Origin: Acholeplasma granularum ATCC 19168
Lineage (GTDB): Bacteria; Bacillota_I; Bacilli_A; Acholeplasmatales; Acholeplasmataceae
NCBI RefSeq assembly: GCF_000526235.1
Contig: NZ_JAFR01000008.1
Span: forward strand, 62,001-126,000
Length of the DNA: 64,000 bases
Reading direction: 5' to 3'
Position numbers and translations under genes: made by a program. This document shows positions 47,105 to 57,174 of the stretch, piece after piece; positions within the stretch are counted from its first letter, which is position 1; every line of letters starts with the position of its first letter. The notes under the pieces were generated by a model. The model was given only the letters and a program-made list of their open reading frames with translations, did not search any database and was not told where the DNA came from.

Positions 47105-47695
47105 ATGAAAAAAATCCCAGTAGGCATTTCAGGACGTCATGTCCATTTATCTAAAGAACATTTAGAAACGTTATTTGGAAAAGACTACCAATTAACGGTG
47201 TTAAAAGAATTAAGTCAACCAAATCAATATGCAGCTGAAGAAAAAGTTGATGTTGTTTCACCTCAAGGCAAAGTATTAGAAGGTGTTAGAATATTAGGAC
47301 CAGTACGTCCACAATCTCAAGTGGAAATCTCACAAAGTGATGCAATTCGCTATAAATTTGTAGCTCCAGTACGTTCAAGTGGAGATGTTAAAGGTAGTGG
47401 TGCAGCTAAACTTGTAGGACCTAAAGGTGAAGTGGAAATTTCAGAAGGTGTTATTATTGCTGATAGACATATTCATTTCTCACCTGAAGAAGCTAAAGAA
47501 TTTGGTGTAAAAGATAAAGATATTGTTGCTTTAAAAATTGATGGTATTAAAGCGGGTATTTTAGAAAATGTATTATGCCGCGTACATGAAAACTTCAGAT
47601 TAGATTGCCACCTAGATACAGATGATGGTGCTGCATTTATGTTAAAAAACGGCGATCAAGTTACACTTGTAAAAAAATACACAATTAATGAATAA
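47105..47695 (+). CDS. pduL: PduL-type phosphotransacylase
   Basis: The product is 196 residues from the ATG at 47105. The earlier ATG at 47075 lies upstream of the ribosome site GGAAGGAA and is rejected. Two zinc-site motifs are present: GISGRHVHLS near the start and ADRHIHFSPEEAKEFGV in the second half. PduL interconverts acyl-CoA and acyl-phosphate. Here it probably acts as the acetyl-CoA/acetyl-phosphate enzyme of fermentative ATP production, since no microcompartment genes are nearby. Its terminator follows directly. Confidence 0.92.
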   Translation: MKKIPVGISGRHVHLSKEHLETLFGKDYQLTVLKELSQPNQYAAEEKVDVVSPQGKVLEGVRILGPVRPQSQVEISQSDAIRYKFVAPVRSSGDVKGSGAAKLVGPKGEVEISEGVIIADRHIHFSPEEAKEFGVKDKDIVALKIDGIKAGILENVLCRVHENFRLDCHLDTDDGAAFMLKNGDQVTLVKKYTINE

Positions 47696-47719
47696 AAAGT
47701 GGCAACAGCCACTTTTTTA
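47694..47719 (+). terminator. Terminator of pduL
   Basis: AAAAAGTGGC and GCCACTTTTT form a ten-bp stem with the tetraloop AACA, then one more T. It includes the last base of the stop codon. Confidence 0.88.
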
Positions 47720-47742
47720 TCATTTAATGTTAGGATAAAAGT

Positions 47743-48954
47743 ATGGAAAAGAAAAAAAGACAACAAGTATTTAGAGATCCTCTTTATGGATACATTCATG
47801 TAGACTATGATTTAATAACTAACTTAATCGATACATCTGTTTTTCAACGTTTAAGAAGAATACGTCAGTTAAGTGGTGTACATATGGTATTTCATGCTGC
47901 AGAGCATTCTAGATTTTCACATGCACTTGGTGTTTATGAACTGGCCTATAGATTCTTACAAATTGATGAAATATATAAGAATCTAAATGAACGTGAACAA
48001 TTACTATTTTTAGTATCTGCATTATTACATGATATTGGACATGGAGCATACTCACATGCATTCGAGTATGTCTTTAAAGTTAATCATGAATCAATTGGAG
48101 CTAAAATCATTACAGATCATATCGAAATAAGAACTATCCTTGATAAAGTTGATAGCAAGTTTGCTTTAGATGTTGCAAGCATTATTTTAAAAAAGGGTAG
48201 TTTTCCATTAATTGAACAACTTATCTCATCCCAACTAGATGTGGATAGATTAGACTATTTAGAAAGAGATGCATACTTTACAGGTGCTGCTTATGGTCAG
48301 ATAGACTTAGATAGATTAATGAGAGTTGTTGTTGTAAGAAATAAAAAATTAGCATTTAAAGCATCAGGCATACATGCAATTGAAAACTATTTAGTAGCTA
48401 GATACCATATGTACTGGCAAGTATATTATCATCCAACCGCTAGAGCATATGAAGTAATTTTAGAAAAAATATATCTTCGCGTAAAAGACTTATTAAAATC
48501 AAACTATAAATTTAATCATGATGTATCCTCATTAAAGAAAATATTAGAAAATCCTGAAGATATGAATGCTTATTTAGAAATTGATGATTTTTATATGAAT
48601 GGACTTATTGCTTTTTTCCTAAAATCCGAAGATAAAATATTAAATACATTAGCCCATGATTTTCTGAATAGAAAAATATGGAACATTATAGATGATACAC
48701 CAGAAAATCAAGAACATATTAAAGAAATATTAAGTAAGAGAACTGATGAAGAATTAAAATACTATACATTACATACATCAGTCAATCAGGGTGCATATTC
48801 AGAAACAACAAATAACTTAGGTGATCATATTTTTATTTTAGATAATAAAGATGAATTAATTACATTATCAAATTATTCATCAATCGTACACTCACTTATT
48901 ACATCAAGTCAAAAATCAGATCCTAAACTATTTTATAGAACCAATGAAAAATAA
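47743..48954 (+). CDS. HD-domain phosphohydrolase (YwfO-like)
   Basis: The product is 403 residues. The HD metal site is visible as HSRFSHALGVYELAY, then LLHDIGHGAYSHAFE, with a later Asp in LDVDRLDYLERDAYFTG. The start FRDPLYGYIHVD is typical of the YwfO/SAMHD1-like group, which hydrolyses dNTPs. Substrate is not certain. It overlaps rnmV by 11 bp, so it is co-transcribed with rnmV and rsmA. Confidence 0.9.
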   Translation: MEKKKRQQVFRDPLYGYIHVDYDLITNLIDTSVFQRLRRIRQLSGVHMVFHAAEHSRFSHALGVYELAYRFLQIDEIYKNLNEREQLLFLVSALLHDIGHGAYSHAFEYVFKVNHESIGAKIITDHIEIRTILDKVDSKFALDVASIILKKGSFPLIEQLISSQLDVDRLDYLERDAYFTGAAYGQIDLDRLMRVVVVRNKKLAFKASGIHAIENYLVARYHMYWQVYYHPTARAYEVILEKIYLRVKDLLKSNYKFNHDVSSLKKILENPEDMNAYLEIDDFYMNGLIAFFLKSEDKILNTLAHDFLNRKIWNIIDDTPENQEHIKEILSKRTDEELKYYTLHTSVNQGAYSETTNNLGDHIFILDNKDELITLSNYSSIVHSLITSSQKSDPKLFYRTNEK

Positions 48955-49480
48955 GTTATATGTTGTAGAAGGTATTCATGATGAAGCCCTTTTAAAAAAA
49001 CTTGATGCAAACATTAAAACTATATCAGTAGGTGGTTCAGAAATTAAAAAAGATGTATTAGATTTTTTAATTACTCACCAAGATAAATTTGAAATTGTTT
49101 TAATGTTTGATCCAGATCATGCAGGCGAACGTATACGTAAAAAAATAAGCCAAAAGTTATTAAACCCCACACACATATTTATTCAAAGAGAAAAAGCAAT
49201 TAGTAAAAACAATAAAAAAATTGGTGTAGAACATTTAAGTTATAAAGACTTAAAGGAAACACTAAATCATGAAATAAAATCAATAAACCAAATGCATTTA
49301 ACCCTTGCATCACTTTATAATCTAGGATTGACCGGTAAAGCTGATTCAAAGGCTAAAAGAAAGATTCTAAGCCATAAACTGCATATAGGGCATACAAATT
49401 CTAAAACACTATTAGAACGCTTAAATTGGTTAGGTATTACAGAAGAAGATATAAGGAAGATACTTTATGCATCAAGCTAA
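48944..49480 (+). CDS. rnmV: Ribonuclease M5
   Basis: The product is 178 residues. The TOPRIM domain has VVEGIHDEALLKK with the catalytic Glu and MFDPDHAGERIRKKI with the Asp pair. The C-terminal domain binds the 5S rRNA precursor. It matures 5S rRNA. The pairing with rsmA, whose start lies 14 bp inside its 3' end, is the usual Firmicute order. Confidence 0.94.
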   Translation: MKNKLYVVEGIHDEALLKKLDANIKTISVGGSEIKKDVLDFLITHQDKFEIVLMFDPDHAGERIRKKISQKLLNPTHIFIQREKAISKNNKKIGVEHLSYKDLKETLNHEIKSINQMHLTLASLYNLGLTGKADSKAKRKILSHKLHIGHTNSKTLLERLNWLGITEEDIRKILYASS

Positions 49481-50264
49481 AAAAAGATTTGGTCAAAACT
49501 TTTTAACAGATAAAAATCTATTAATGAAAATCGTTGATCAATCAAAAATTAAAGATAAAAACGTACTTGAAATTGGACCTGGATTAGGAGCACTTACTCA
49601 ATATCTTGTACCACAAGCTAAAAAATATTTAGCTTTTGAAATTGACTACTCCTTGAAGGATAGTTTAAAAAAATTTGAAAATACACATACAAAGTTTATT
49701 TTTGAAGATTTTTTAAGTGTAGATGTTGAAACTGTTTTAAACGAATATTTTATTAATGAAGAAGTTCACCTTGTAGGTAACCTACCATACTATATTACAA
49801 GTCCAATTATTTTTAAATTTTTAGATATAAAAAATTTAAAAACTGCAACCATGATGGTACAAAAAGAAGTTGGATTAAGAATGATGGCTGATGCTAATAA
49901 TAAGGTATATAATGGTTTTTCTGTAATCTTACAGTATTTTACAGATGTTAAGTTATTAATGAATGTAAATAAGAAGATGTTTAAACCTGTTCCAAAAGTT
50001 GATTCGGTTGTTATGCAATTAACTAAAAAAGATACACCACTTGATAAAACTGATCAAGCGTTATTTATTAAATTAGTAAAACTTGCATTTGCTCATAAAA
50101 GAAAAACACTATTAAATAACTTAGCAACAGGCCTAAACTTAGAAAAAAACAATATATTAGATGTACTAAAAGAACTTGACTTTAATGAAAATACTCGTGC
50201 TGAATTACTAAGTGTAAATGATTTTGTAAGATTAACTACTCATATTAAAAAGATAATTAACTAA
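49467..50264 (+). CDS. rsmA: 16S rRNA dimethyladenosine transferase
   Basis: The product is 265 residues. It has the KsgA start KKRFGQNFLTD, the SAM-binding motif LEIGPGLGALTQYL and the catalytic NLPYYITSPIIF. It dimethylates two adjacent adenosines near the 3' end of 16S rRNA. It overlaps rnmV by 14 bp. Confidence 0.96.
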   Translation: MHQAKKRFGQNFLTDKNLLMKIVDQSKIKDKNVLEIGPGLGALTQYLVPQAKKYLAFEIDYSLKDSLKKFENTHTKFIFEDFLSVDVETVLNEYFINEEVHLVGNLPYYITSPIIFKFLDIKNLKTATMMVQKEVGLRMMADANNKVYNGFSVILQYFTDVKLLMNVNKKMFKPVPKVDSVVMQLTKKDTPLDKTDQALFIKLVKLAFAHKRKTLLNNLATGLNLEKNNILDVLKELDFNENTRAELLSVNDFVRLTTHIKKIIN

Positions 50265-50337
50265 TTTATAAATAAAAATTGGTATTTTAAGAAATAAATT
50301 AAAAATATAAATAGTAAAAAAAGTTAAAATTATGATA

Positions 50338-50373
50338 TGTAAGCGCTTGAAAATTGCTTTTTTATGCTATAAT
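50338..50373 (+). promoter_or_regulatory. spoVG promoter with a palindromic cre-like site
   Basis: TTGAAA (50347-50352) and TATAAT (50368-50373) are 15 bp apart, with a TG extension before the -10. TGTAAGCGCTTGAA (50338-50351) has the palindromic core AAGCGCTT and overlaps the -35, resembling a cre/LacI-type operator except for its last bases. Confidence 0.5.
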
Positions 50374-50405
50374 GTATTTAGTATCAAACAACCAGGAGGG
50401 GCAAA

Positions 50406-50702
50406 ATGCAAGTAACTGACGTAAGGGTAAGATTAGTAGATAGTGAATCAAGATTAAAGGCTGTAGCTACTATCACATTTGAAAGTGCATTTGTAGTACA
50501 TGATATTCGTGTGATTGAAGGGGAAAACGGTATTTTTGTTGCAATGCCAAGTAAAAAAATGCCAAATGGCGGATTTAGAGATATCGCACACCCAATTCAT
50601 CAAGAAATGCGTAAGCAAATTGAAGATGCGATCGTTGAAGCATATCATAAAACAGTAGCTGAGAACCCAGAAGGTGCAGCTGGCCAATTATTAGAAGATT
50701 AA
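50406..50702 (+). CDS. spoVG: SpoVG regulatory protein
   Basis: The product is 98 residues and matches the SpoVG family from start to end ([40 protein letters not shown]). In other Firmicutes SpoVG binds DNA or RNA and modulates envelope, virulence or division genes. No sporulation is expected here. AGGAGG precedes the ATG. It has its own promoter and terminator. Confidence 0.95.
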   Translation: MQVTDVRVRLVDSESRLKAVATITFESAFVVHDIRVIEGENGIFVAMPSKKMPNGGFRDIAHPIHQEMRKQIEDAIVEAYHKTVAENPEGAAGQLLED

Positions 50703-50740
50703 CAGGGTTTTAAGAGGGTAATTAGTGCCAAAAATTAATA

Positions 50741-50773
50741 AAAAAAGTATTGCTTGCAGCAATATTTTTTTGC
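50741..50773 (+). terminator. Terminator of spoVG
   Basis: AAGTATTGCT and AGCAATATTTT form an imperfect nine- to ten-bp stem with a two- to four-base loop, followed by a T-run. It lies about 45 bp after the stop. Confidence 0.8.
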
Positions 50774-50781
50774 TTAATTAA

Positions 50782-50815
50782 AAAAACCACTATTTTTCAT
50801 AAATAGTGTTTTTCT
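50782..50815. terminator. Second hairpin between spoVG and prs
   Basis: AAACCACTATTT and AAATAGTGTTTTT pair with one mismatch around a five-base loop, and T residues follow on the plus strand. It may back up the spoVG terminator. The A-run on the other side could also let it act on the minus strand. Confidence 0.55.
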
Positions 50816-50846
50816 CCATGATTGAATAGTAAAGAATAATATTTAG

Positions 50847-50855
50847 TGATATAAT
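50847..50855 (+). promoter_or_regulatory. Extended -10 promoter of prs-pth-mfd
   Basis: TGATATAAT is an extended -10 (TG at 50847, TATAAT at 50850-50855), 32 bp before the prs ATG. The only -35-like element (TTGAAT, 50822-50827) is too far away, with 22-bp spacing. Confidence 0.5.
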
Positions 50856-50886
50856 GGAACTTAGAACAAATGGAGGTTTTATTAAC

Positions 50887-51852
50887 ATGACTATAGAAGA
50901 AAAGAAAGTAAAACTTTTTACCCTTTCAGCTAACAAACCTTTAGCTGAATCAATTGCTAAAAGCGCTGGAATCCCCCTTTCCAACGTAGAAGTTATAAGA
51001 TTTGCAGATGGTGAAATTACTGTCAATATTGAAGAATCAGTTCGTGGTAATCACGTCTTTGTTATTCAACCAACAAGTCAACCTGCAAATGATCATTTAA
51101 TGGAAGTTTTAATTCTAACAGACGCATTAAGACGTGCATCTGCATCTTCAATTACTATCTTAATGCCATATTTTGGCTATTCAAGACAAGATAGAAAAGT
51201 TAAATCACGTCAACCGATTACTGCAAAACTTGTAGCAAACCTACTAACTGTTGCAGGTGTTGATAGAGTAGTAAGTATTGATTTACACGCGGCTCAAATT
51301 CAAGGGTTCTTTGATATTCCTATTGATAATTTTCCAGCTGCACCAAGTTTGGCATCATATTTTAAAAGAAAGAAGTTTAAAAATATAGTTGTTGTTTCTC
51401 CTGATCATGGTGGTGTGACACGTGCACGTGTTTTTGCATCATTTTTTAATGCCCCACTAGCTATTATAGATAAGCGTAGACCAGAACCAAATAAAGCTGA
51501 AGTTATGAATATTATTGGGGATGTTAAAGGTGCAACATGTATTATGATTGATGATATTATTGATACTGGTGGTACTTTAATTGCTGGTGCTAACGCATTA
51601 AAAGAAGCAGGCGCTGTTGAAGTTTATGCAGCTGCAACTCACGGTGTATTTACAGGCATTGCAACTCAAAGACTTCAAGAGTCTGTAATTAATGAAATTA
51701 TTATTACAGACACAATCTACTTAGACCCTGCAAAAAATCAACCTAAAATTAAACAATTATCAATTGGCTCACTATTAGGTGAGGCAATCATACACATCTT
51801 ACAAGATGAACCAATCTCTCAAATATTTAACAGAATACAAGAGGAAAAATAA
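50887..51852 (+). CDS. prs: Ribose-phosphate pyrophosphokinase
   Basis: The product is about 321 residues from the ATG at 50887, ten bases after GGAGG. The ATG at 50854 lies ahead of this ribosome site and within the promoter, so it is rejected. Family motifs are [40 protein letters not shown] and the PRPP loop [12 protein letters not shown]. It makes PRPP for nucleotide synthesis and salvage. Its stop overlaps the pth start by one base. Confidence 0.96.
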   Translation: MTIEEKKVKLFTLSANKPLAESIAKSAGIPLSNVEVIRFADGEITVNIEESVRGNHVFVIQPTSQPANDHLMEVLILTDALRRASASSITILMPYFGYSRQDRKVKSRQPITAKLVANLLTVAGVDRVVSIDLHAAQIQGFFDIPIDNFPAAPSLASYFKRKKFKNIVVVSPDHGGVTRARVFASFFNAPLAIIDKRRPEPNKAEVMNIIGDVKGATCIMIDDIIDTGGTLIAGANALKEAGAVEVYAAATHGVFTGIATQRLQESVINEIIITDTIYLDPAKNQPKIKQLSIGSLLGEAIIHILQDEPISQIFNRIQEEK

Positions 51853-52427
51853 TGAAGTTAATTGTCGGATTAGGAAATCCCGGCAAACAATATATACAAA
51901 GTAGACACAATATAGGTTTTATTGCTATTGATAAACTTACAAATTCTTTAAATCTGGATTTAAAAGTAGACTCTAAATTTAATGCTGCATATGTAAAAAC
52001 CAAAATAGGTACTGAAGATGTGATTATTGCTAAACCATTAACCTACATGAATCTTTCAGGACAGGCAGTAGTAGCTCTAATGAATTATTTTAAAATAGAT
52101 ATTTCAAATTTATTAGTTATATTAGATGACACAGCGCTACCCTTATCTAAAGTAAGAATTAGACAAACAGGTAGTCATGGTGGACAAAATGGACTTAAAG
52201 ATATAATTAATAAATTAGGAACCAAAGATTTTAAAAGAATCAGAGTAGGTATTGGTAGCCATGACCACATGGATAAAGTGGACTTTGTATTAGGAAAGTT
52301 TAGCCAGAAAGAATTAGACATATTAATACCTTCTATTCATTTAGTTGAAGATGCAATCTTAGATTGGATCAAAGAAGATAACTTCAACAACGTAATGACA
52401 AAATACAACACCCCCCAGACTACTTAA
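51852..52427 (+). CDS. pth: Peptidyl-tRNA hydrolase
   Basis: The product is 191 residues. It has the start [18 protein letters not shown] with catalytic H19, then [27 protein letters not shown] and [12 protein letters not shown]. It recycles peptidyl-tRNA dropped by ribosomes. It overlaps prs by one base and precedes mfd, the usual order. A hairpin covers its stop codon. Confidence 0.96.
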   Translation: MKLIVGLGNPGKQYIQSRHNIGFIAIDKLTNSLNLDLKVDSKFNAAYVKTKIGTEDVIIAKPLTYMNLSGQAVVALMNYFKIDISNLLVILDDTALPLSKVRIRQTGSHGGQNGLKDIINKLGTKDFKRIRVGIGSHDHMDKVDFVLGKFSQKELDILIPSIHLVEDAILDWIKEDNFNNVMTKYNTPQTT

Positions 52428-52438
52428 GTCTGGGCTTT
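52414..52438 (+). terminator. Hairpin over the pth stop codon
   Basis: CCCAGACT (52414-52421) and AGTCTGGG (52427-52434) form an eight-bp GC-rich stem around the pth stop region, followed by CTTTCT. The T-run is poor, so it may only attenuate transcription into mfd. Confidence 0.5.
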
Positions 52439-52460
52439 CTGGGTTATAAGGTGATAAAAA

Positions 52461-55400
52461 ATGATGCATCCAACACTCAATAAAATATATTCAGAATCTA
52501 AAGTTATAAACGCCTTAAAAGGCGATTTTAGACGTGCATCCCATACATACATTCAAACAATCTTACCACTGAGATTTGAAAAAAATAATAAACATCAAAT
52601 CATTGTTCTACCAAATCTGTATGATGCTCAAAAATATTACGATACATTAAGCAACACATTAGGAGAAGAAAATGTATTATTCTATCCTATGGATCAAGTC
52701 CTAACTTCAATGATGGCACTTGGTTCACCTGAATTTAAAAATGAAAGATTATTTACTTTAAGAAAATTATTACTAAATGAACGAAATTACATAATAATAA
52801 CAACCCAAGAAGGTTTACTGAAAAGACAACTAAAGCCTGAAGATTATGAACAAAGCGTTAAAACTATAAAAGCTGGTAACAACTATGATCTTAAAGATTT
52901 AACAAGAAAACTAACATACGATGGATACCATTTTAACTATACAGTTGAACGTCCGGGTGAGTTTTCATTAAGAGGTTCAATTCTAGATATTTATACACAT
53001 GATCATAAAAATCCTTATCGATTGGATTTTTTTGGTGATGAACTAGAATCGATTAAAACCTTTGATGTCATCACACAAAAATCAATGGAAAAAGTAGAGT
53101 CAATTGAACTTGCACCACTTAATGAATTATTTTACACAGACCTTCAAAAACAAACAGCAATTAAAGAAATTAGAAATCATTTTGAGAATTTAGAACTATC
53201 CGAAAAAGAAAGTAAAAAATTAGAAACGGATCTTATGCATCTAGAAGAAAGAAACAGAATGGATAGTCTTGGACTATATATTCAGTTTTTTAACAAAGAT
53301 AAGACGAGCATTCTAGATTTTGCGCTTAGATATGAACTTATTATTGTTGATCCATATAAAATGAAAATCAATGATGAAACACAAAGTCATGACCTATTAA
53401 CTTATGAAGAAACAATGGAAGGTAATCATTTAAGTGGATTAGATTTTAAATTACCATTTGATTACATACTTGATAAATATCATTTATCATTTGAAATATA
53501 CAATGTTTCAAGCGATAAGCTCATCGATTTAGGGATTTCTGAAATTGAACCATTTTCAGAAATGCTAGAACAAATCATACTTTTCATGAATCAATATAAA
53601 GATCATAACGTACTAATTAGTTTAAAAAATAAAGTATCTTTTGAACGAATTAAAGATTTCTTTTTAAATCACCAAATAGAATACTCATTAACCGATTTTT
53701 CGAAACATAATAAACTTATCATCAATGAAGATTTACCAGGTTCATTTATAGATAATTACAATAAATTAATTGTATTAACCGAAGATGTAATATTTGATAC
53801 TAAAAAAAGAACGAAAGTAAGATACCGCTCTGTAATTAACCAAGCAGTAAAAATAAGAGATGCTTCAGAACTTCAAAATGGTGATTATGTAGTACACTAT
53901 GATTTTGGTATTGGTCAATATATAGGCCTAAAAACGATGTCATTATCAGGTGAAAAAAGGGATTACTTACATATCATCTATGAAAAAGATGAAGCATTAT
54001 ACGTACCAACAGATCAAATAGAGCTCGTTTTAAAATATAAAAATTATGATCAAGCTCCACCTAAATTATCAAAACTAAATGCTAAACAATGGAGTAAAAC
54101 AAAAGCGGCAGTTAAAAAGCGTATTAAGGATTTATCAGATAGACTACTTAATCTTTATGCATCAAGAACAAAGGCTCAAGGGTTTAAATTTAGTCCGGAT
54201 AACGATTTAGTTAAAGACTTTGAAAAAGATTTTTTATATGAAGAAACAATTGATCAACAAAAAGCTATTGATGATGTTAAAAAAGATATGGAAAATTCTA
54301 AACCAATGGACCGTTTAATTGCAGGCGATGTTGGTTATGGAAAAACTGAAGTTGCCCTACGTGCAGCTTTCAAAGCTGTTGTCGATGCCAAACAAGTTGC
54401 ATACTTAGTACCAACGACTGTACTTGCAAGGCAACACTATCTAACATTCAAAGAACGTTTTGAAAAATATGGTGGTCATGTTGAATTACTATCTAGATTT
54501 GTTAGTAAGAAAAAACAAAATGAAATTATTGATCGATTATCCAAAGGTTACATTGATGTAGTAATTGGTACCCATAGACTACTAAGTCAAGATATTAAGT
54601 TTAAAGATTTAGGACTATTTATCATTGATGAGGAACAAAGATTTGGTGTTGAACATAAAGAAAAAATTAAAGAAATTAAAGTTAATGTAGATACCTTAAC
54701 TTTATCAGCAACACCTATCCCAAGAACGCTTCAAATGGCGATGTACGGACTCAAAGACTTATCAATGATTGATACGCCACCATTAAATAGATATCCTGTA
54801 CAAACATATGTAGTTGAACGTGAAAAAGCGCTCATTAAAGAAGCAATTGACAGAGAATTATCAAGAGGGGGTCAAGTATTTTACTTATATAACTACACCG
54901 ATAGAATGGAATCTCAAGTATTAAAACTACAACAATTAATACCTAATGCAAGAATTACATATGCACACGGTAAAATGCCTAAAAACAGATTGGAAGATGT
55001 TTTATCGCGCTTCATTGATAAAGAATTTGATATTTTAGTTTCAACAACAATTATTGAAACAGGTGTAGATATACCAAATACAAATACATTAATCATACAT
55101 GATGCAGATAAACTTGGGTTAGCTCAACTTTATCAACTACGTGGTCGTGTTGGACGATCAGATAGAATTGCATATGCATATCTTATGTATGATGGAATAA
55201 AAGATGTTAATGACGAAGCCAAAAAAAGATTATCAGTTATTGAAGACTTTACAGACTTAGGTTCAGGATTTAAAATTGCATTAAGAGATTTAGGTATTCG
55301 TGGAGCGGGTGATATATTAGGAGAAGAACAATCCGGGTTTATTGATTCAGTTGGAATGGAGCTATATATGAAACTATTAGATGAAGTTATGCAAGGTATA

Positions 55401-55886
55401 GACACCGATGAACAACCAAATAAACAAGTTGTAGATCAAGTATTTTCTAGTCGACATATTCCACAAAGTTATATAAATCACGATCCGGTACGGATTGAAA
55501 TACATAAAAAGATTGCATCATTAAATTCAATGCAATCTTTAGAAGAATTAAAAATTGAATTAACCGATAGGTTTGGTCCAATAGATATTGAAATGATTAC
55601 ATATATGTATGAAAAACTATATAAAAAATTATCAAATAAATTGGGAATAGAAAAAGTGTCGCAACAAAAAGATTACGTAAAAATGATATTATCAGAAGTA
55701 GCCAGTGAACAAGTGGATGGACTAAAATTATTACAAGCAGCACAAAATAGTACAACTAGAATAACTCTTGGTCAATTAAGAGGCCACGTAGAAATAAATC
55801 TATCAACACTTAACCAAACAAAACACTGGCTATATTTAGCATGTGAGTTTCTTGAAACCTATTTTAAAGGAGAGCATATTTCATGA
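52461..55886 (+). CDS. mfd: Transcription-repair coupling factor
   Basis: The product is 1141 residues, full length. The N-terminal UvrB-homologous region includes YTVERPGEFSLRGSILDIY. The RNA-polymerase-interaction domain includes LQNGDYVVHYDFGIGQYIGL. The translocase motor has Walker A AGDVGYGKTEVALRA, the DEEQ box IIDEEQRFGVEHK, SATPIPRTLQMA and QLRGRVGRSDRIAYAYL. A TRCF domain ends the protein. It removes stalled RNA polymerase and recruits excision repair. Its TGA stop overlaps the next start (ATGA), which also shows TGA is a stop codon here. Confidence 0.97.
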   Translation: MMHPTLNKIYSESKVINALKGDFRRASHTYIQTILPLRFEKNNKHQIIVLPNLYDAQKYYDTLSNTLGEENVLFYPMDQVLTSMMALGSPEFKNERLFTLRKLLLNERNYIIITTQEGLLKRQLKPEDYEQSVKTIKAGNNYDLKDLTRKLTYDGYHFNYTVERPGEFSLRGSILDIYTHDHKNPYRLDFFGDELESIKTFDVITQKSMEKVESIELAPLNELFYTDLQKQTAIKEIRNHFENLELSEKESKKLETDLMHLEERNRMDSLGLYIQFFNKDKTSILDFALRYELIIVDPYKMKINDETQSHDLLTYEETMEGNHLSGLDFKLPFDYILDKYHLSFEIYNVSSDKLIDLGISEIEPFSEMLEQIILFMNQYKDHNVLISLKNKVSFERIKDFFLNHQIEYSLTDFSKHNKLIINEDLPGSFIDNYNKLIVLTEDVIFDTKKRTKVRYRSVINQAVKIRDASELQNGDYVVHYDFGIGQYIGLKTMSLSGEKRDYLHIIYEKDEALYVPTDQIELVLKYKNYDQAPPKLSKLNAKQWSKTKAAVKKRIKDLSDRLLNLYASRTKAQGFKFSPDNDLVKDFEKDFLYEETIDQQKAIDDVKKDMENSKPMDRLIAGDVGYGKTEVALRAAFKAVVDAKQVAYLVPTTVLARQHYLTFKERFEKYGGHVELLSRFVSKKKQNEIIDRLSKGYIDVVIGTHRLLSQDIKFKDLGLFIIDEEQRFGVEHKEKIKEIKVNVDTLTLSATPIPRTLQMAMYGLKDLSMIDTPPLNRYPVQTYVVEREKALIKEAIDRELSRGGQVFYLYNYTDRMESQVLKLQQLIPNARITYAHGKMPKNRLEDVLSRFIDKEFDILVSTTIIETGVDIPNTNTLIIHDADKLGLAQLYQLRGRVGRSDRIAYAYLMYDGIKDVNDEAKKRLSVIEDFTDLGSGFKIALRDLGIRGAGDILGEEQSGFIDSVGMELYMKLLDEVMQGIDTDEQPNKQVVDQVFSSRHIPQSYINHDPVRIEIHKKIASLNSMQSLEELKIELTDRFGPIDIEMITYMYEKLYKKLSNKLGIEKVSQQKDYVKMILSEVASEQVDGLKLLQAAQNSTTRITLGQLRGHVEINLSTLNQTKHWLYLACEFLETYFKGEHIS

Positions 55887-57067
55887 GTCATTTAGGAGTT
55901 ATAGCAAGAGGTATACGTACCCCAATTATTCGTAAAGGTGATGATTTATCAACAATCGTTGTTGATTCATTACTTAAAGCACAAAAAGATGAAAACTTTA
56001 TTTTTGAAGATAAAGATATTGTAGCTGTTACCGAAGCTGTTGTAGGAATTAGCCAAGGTAATTATGCAACACTTGATCAAATTGCTGAAGATATCAAACT
56101 TAAATTTAAATCAGAACATATTGGATTAGTATTTCCGATATTATCTCGAAACCGATTTGAAAATATATTACGTGCAATAAGTAGAGGAACATCTAAAGTA
56201 ACCATCTTACTAAGTTTTCCTAAAGATGAAGTGGGAAATAGTATTATGTATGAAACGGACCTAGAAAGACTAAATATAAATTTATATAGTGATATCATAA
56301 AAGAAGATCTTTATAATAAAGAGTTTTCTAACTTTACACATCCTTTTACTAAAATTAATATGGTAGAGTATTACAGAAAAGTAGTACTATCAGAAAAAAA
56401 GGAAGTAGAATTCGTTTTTTCAAATAATCCTTGTGACATATTAAAATACACAAAAGATATACTAGTTTGTGATATACATACTAGAAAAGAAACTAAAGAA
56501 AAAATAAGTAAACACTCATATCATACATTATTAACCTTAAGTGACATACTAACTTCTCCAGTAATGAATAGTGGATTTAACCGTGAATATGGGTTATATG
56601 GCTCTAATGCTGCTGGTAAAGAAGTTGTTAAATTATTTCCTCATCATAATGATCCGATCGTTTATAACATTCAAAACAAACTAAAAGAAATTACAGGTAA
56701 AACGCTTGAAGTAATGATTTATGGTGATGGAGCTTTTAAAGACCCGGTTGGTCAAATATGGGAATTAGCTGATCCGGTTGTTAGTCCTTCATATACCAAA
56801 GGTTTAGAAGGCACTCCTAATGAAATTAAATTAAAATATATGTCAGATGATAAGTATAAACATCTAAGTGGTAAAGCACTTGAAAAGGCAATACATGATG
56901 AAATATCAAAAAAATCAAATAATCCTACAGATGATTCAAAATTGGGAACAACACCAAGAAGATATGTTGATTTAATCGGTTCACTATGTGACTTAATGTC
57001 AGGAAGTGGTGACAAAGGCACACCTGTTATATATATTAAGAACTATTTTAAGAATATAACCGATTAA
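55883..57067 (+). CDS. Orphan F420-0:gamma-glutamyl ligase family protein
   Basis: The product is 394 residues. The N-terminal half resembles the CofE/F420-ligase fold (VIARGIRTPIIRKGDDL, DIVAVTEAVVGISQGNY, GLVFPILSRNRF). The second half has MIYGDGAFKDPVGQIWELADP, with acidic residues fit for metal or nucleotide. Classical CofE adds glutamate to coenzyme F420, but mollicutes are not known to make F420 and no other F420 gene is nearby, so the substrate must differ. It is coupled to mfd by a four-base overlap and followed by a terminator. Confidence 0.78.
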   Translation: MSHLGVIARGIRTPIIRKGDDLSTIVVDSLLKAQKDENFIFEDKDIVAVTEAVVGISQGNYATLDQIAEDIKLKFKSEHIGLVFPILSRNRFENILRAISRGTSKVTILLSFPKDEVGNSIMYETDLERLNINLYSDIIKEDLYNKEFSNFTHPFTKINMVEYYRKVVLSEKKEVEFVFSNNPCDILKYTKDILVCDIHTRKETKEKISKHSYHTLLTLSDILTSPVMNSGFNREYGLYGSNAAGKEVVKLFPHHNDPIVYNIQNKLKEITGKTLEVMIYGDGAFKDPVGQIWELADPVVSPSYTKGLEGTPNEIKLKYMSDDKYKHLSGKALEKAIHDEISKKSNNPTDDSKLGTTPRRYVDLIGSLCDLMSGSGDKGTPVIYIKNYFKNITD

Positions 57068-57103
57068 TCATAAGAAGAACAATTAAACATAAAAATACAT
57101 GAT

Positions 57104-57141
57104 AAAATAGAAGTTAGTTAAGACAAACTTCTATTTTATTT
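57104..57141 (+). terminator. Terminator of the prs-pth-mfd-ligase run
   Basis: AAAATAGAAGTT and AACTTCTATTTT form a perfect 12-bp stem around a ten-base loop, followed by ATTT. It lies 37 bp after the ligase-family stop. Confidence 0.85.
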
Positions 57142-57174
57142 ATATAGTAAAAAAACATTATAAGGAGTAAACTT

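Noticed and set aside
55883-57067. Reading this gene as evidence for coenzyme F420 synthesis
   Set aside because: No other F420 genes are visible and the lineage is not known to use the cofactor. Family membership alone does not give the reaction.
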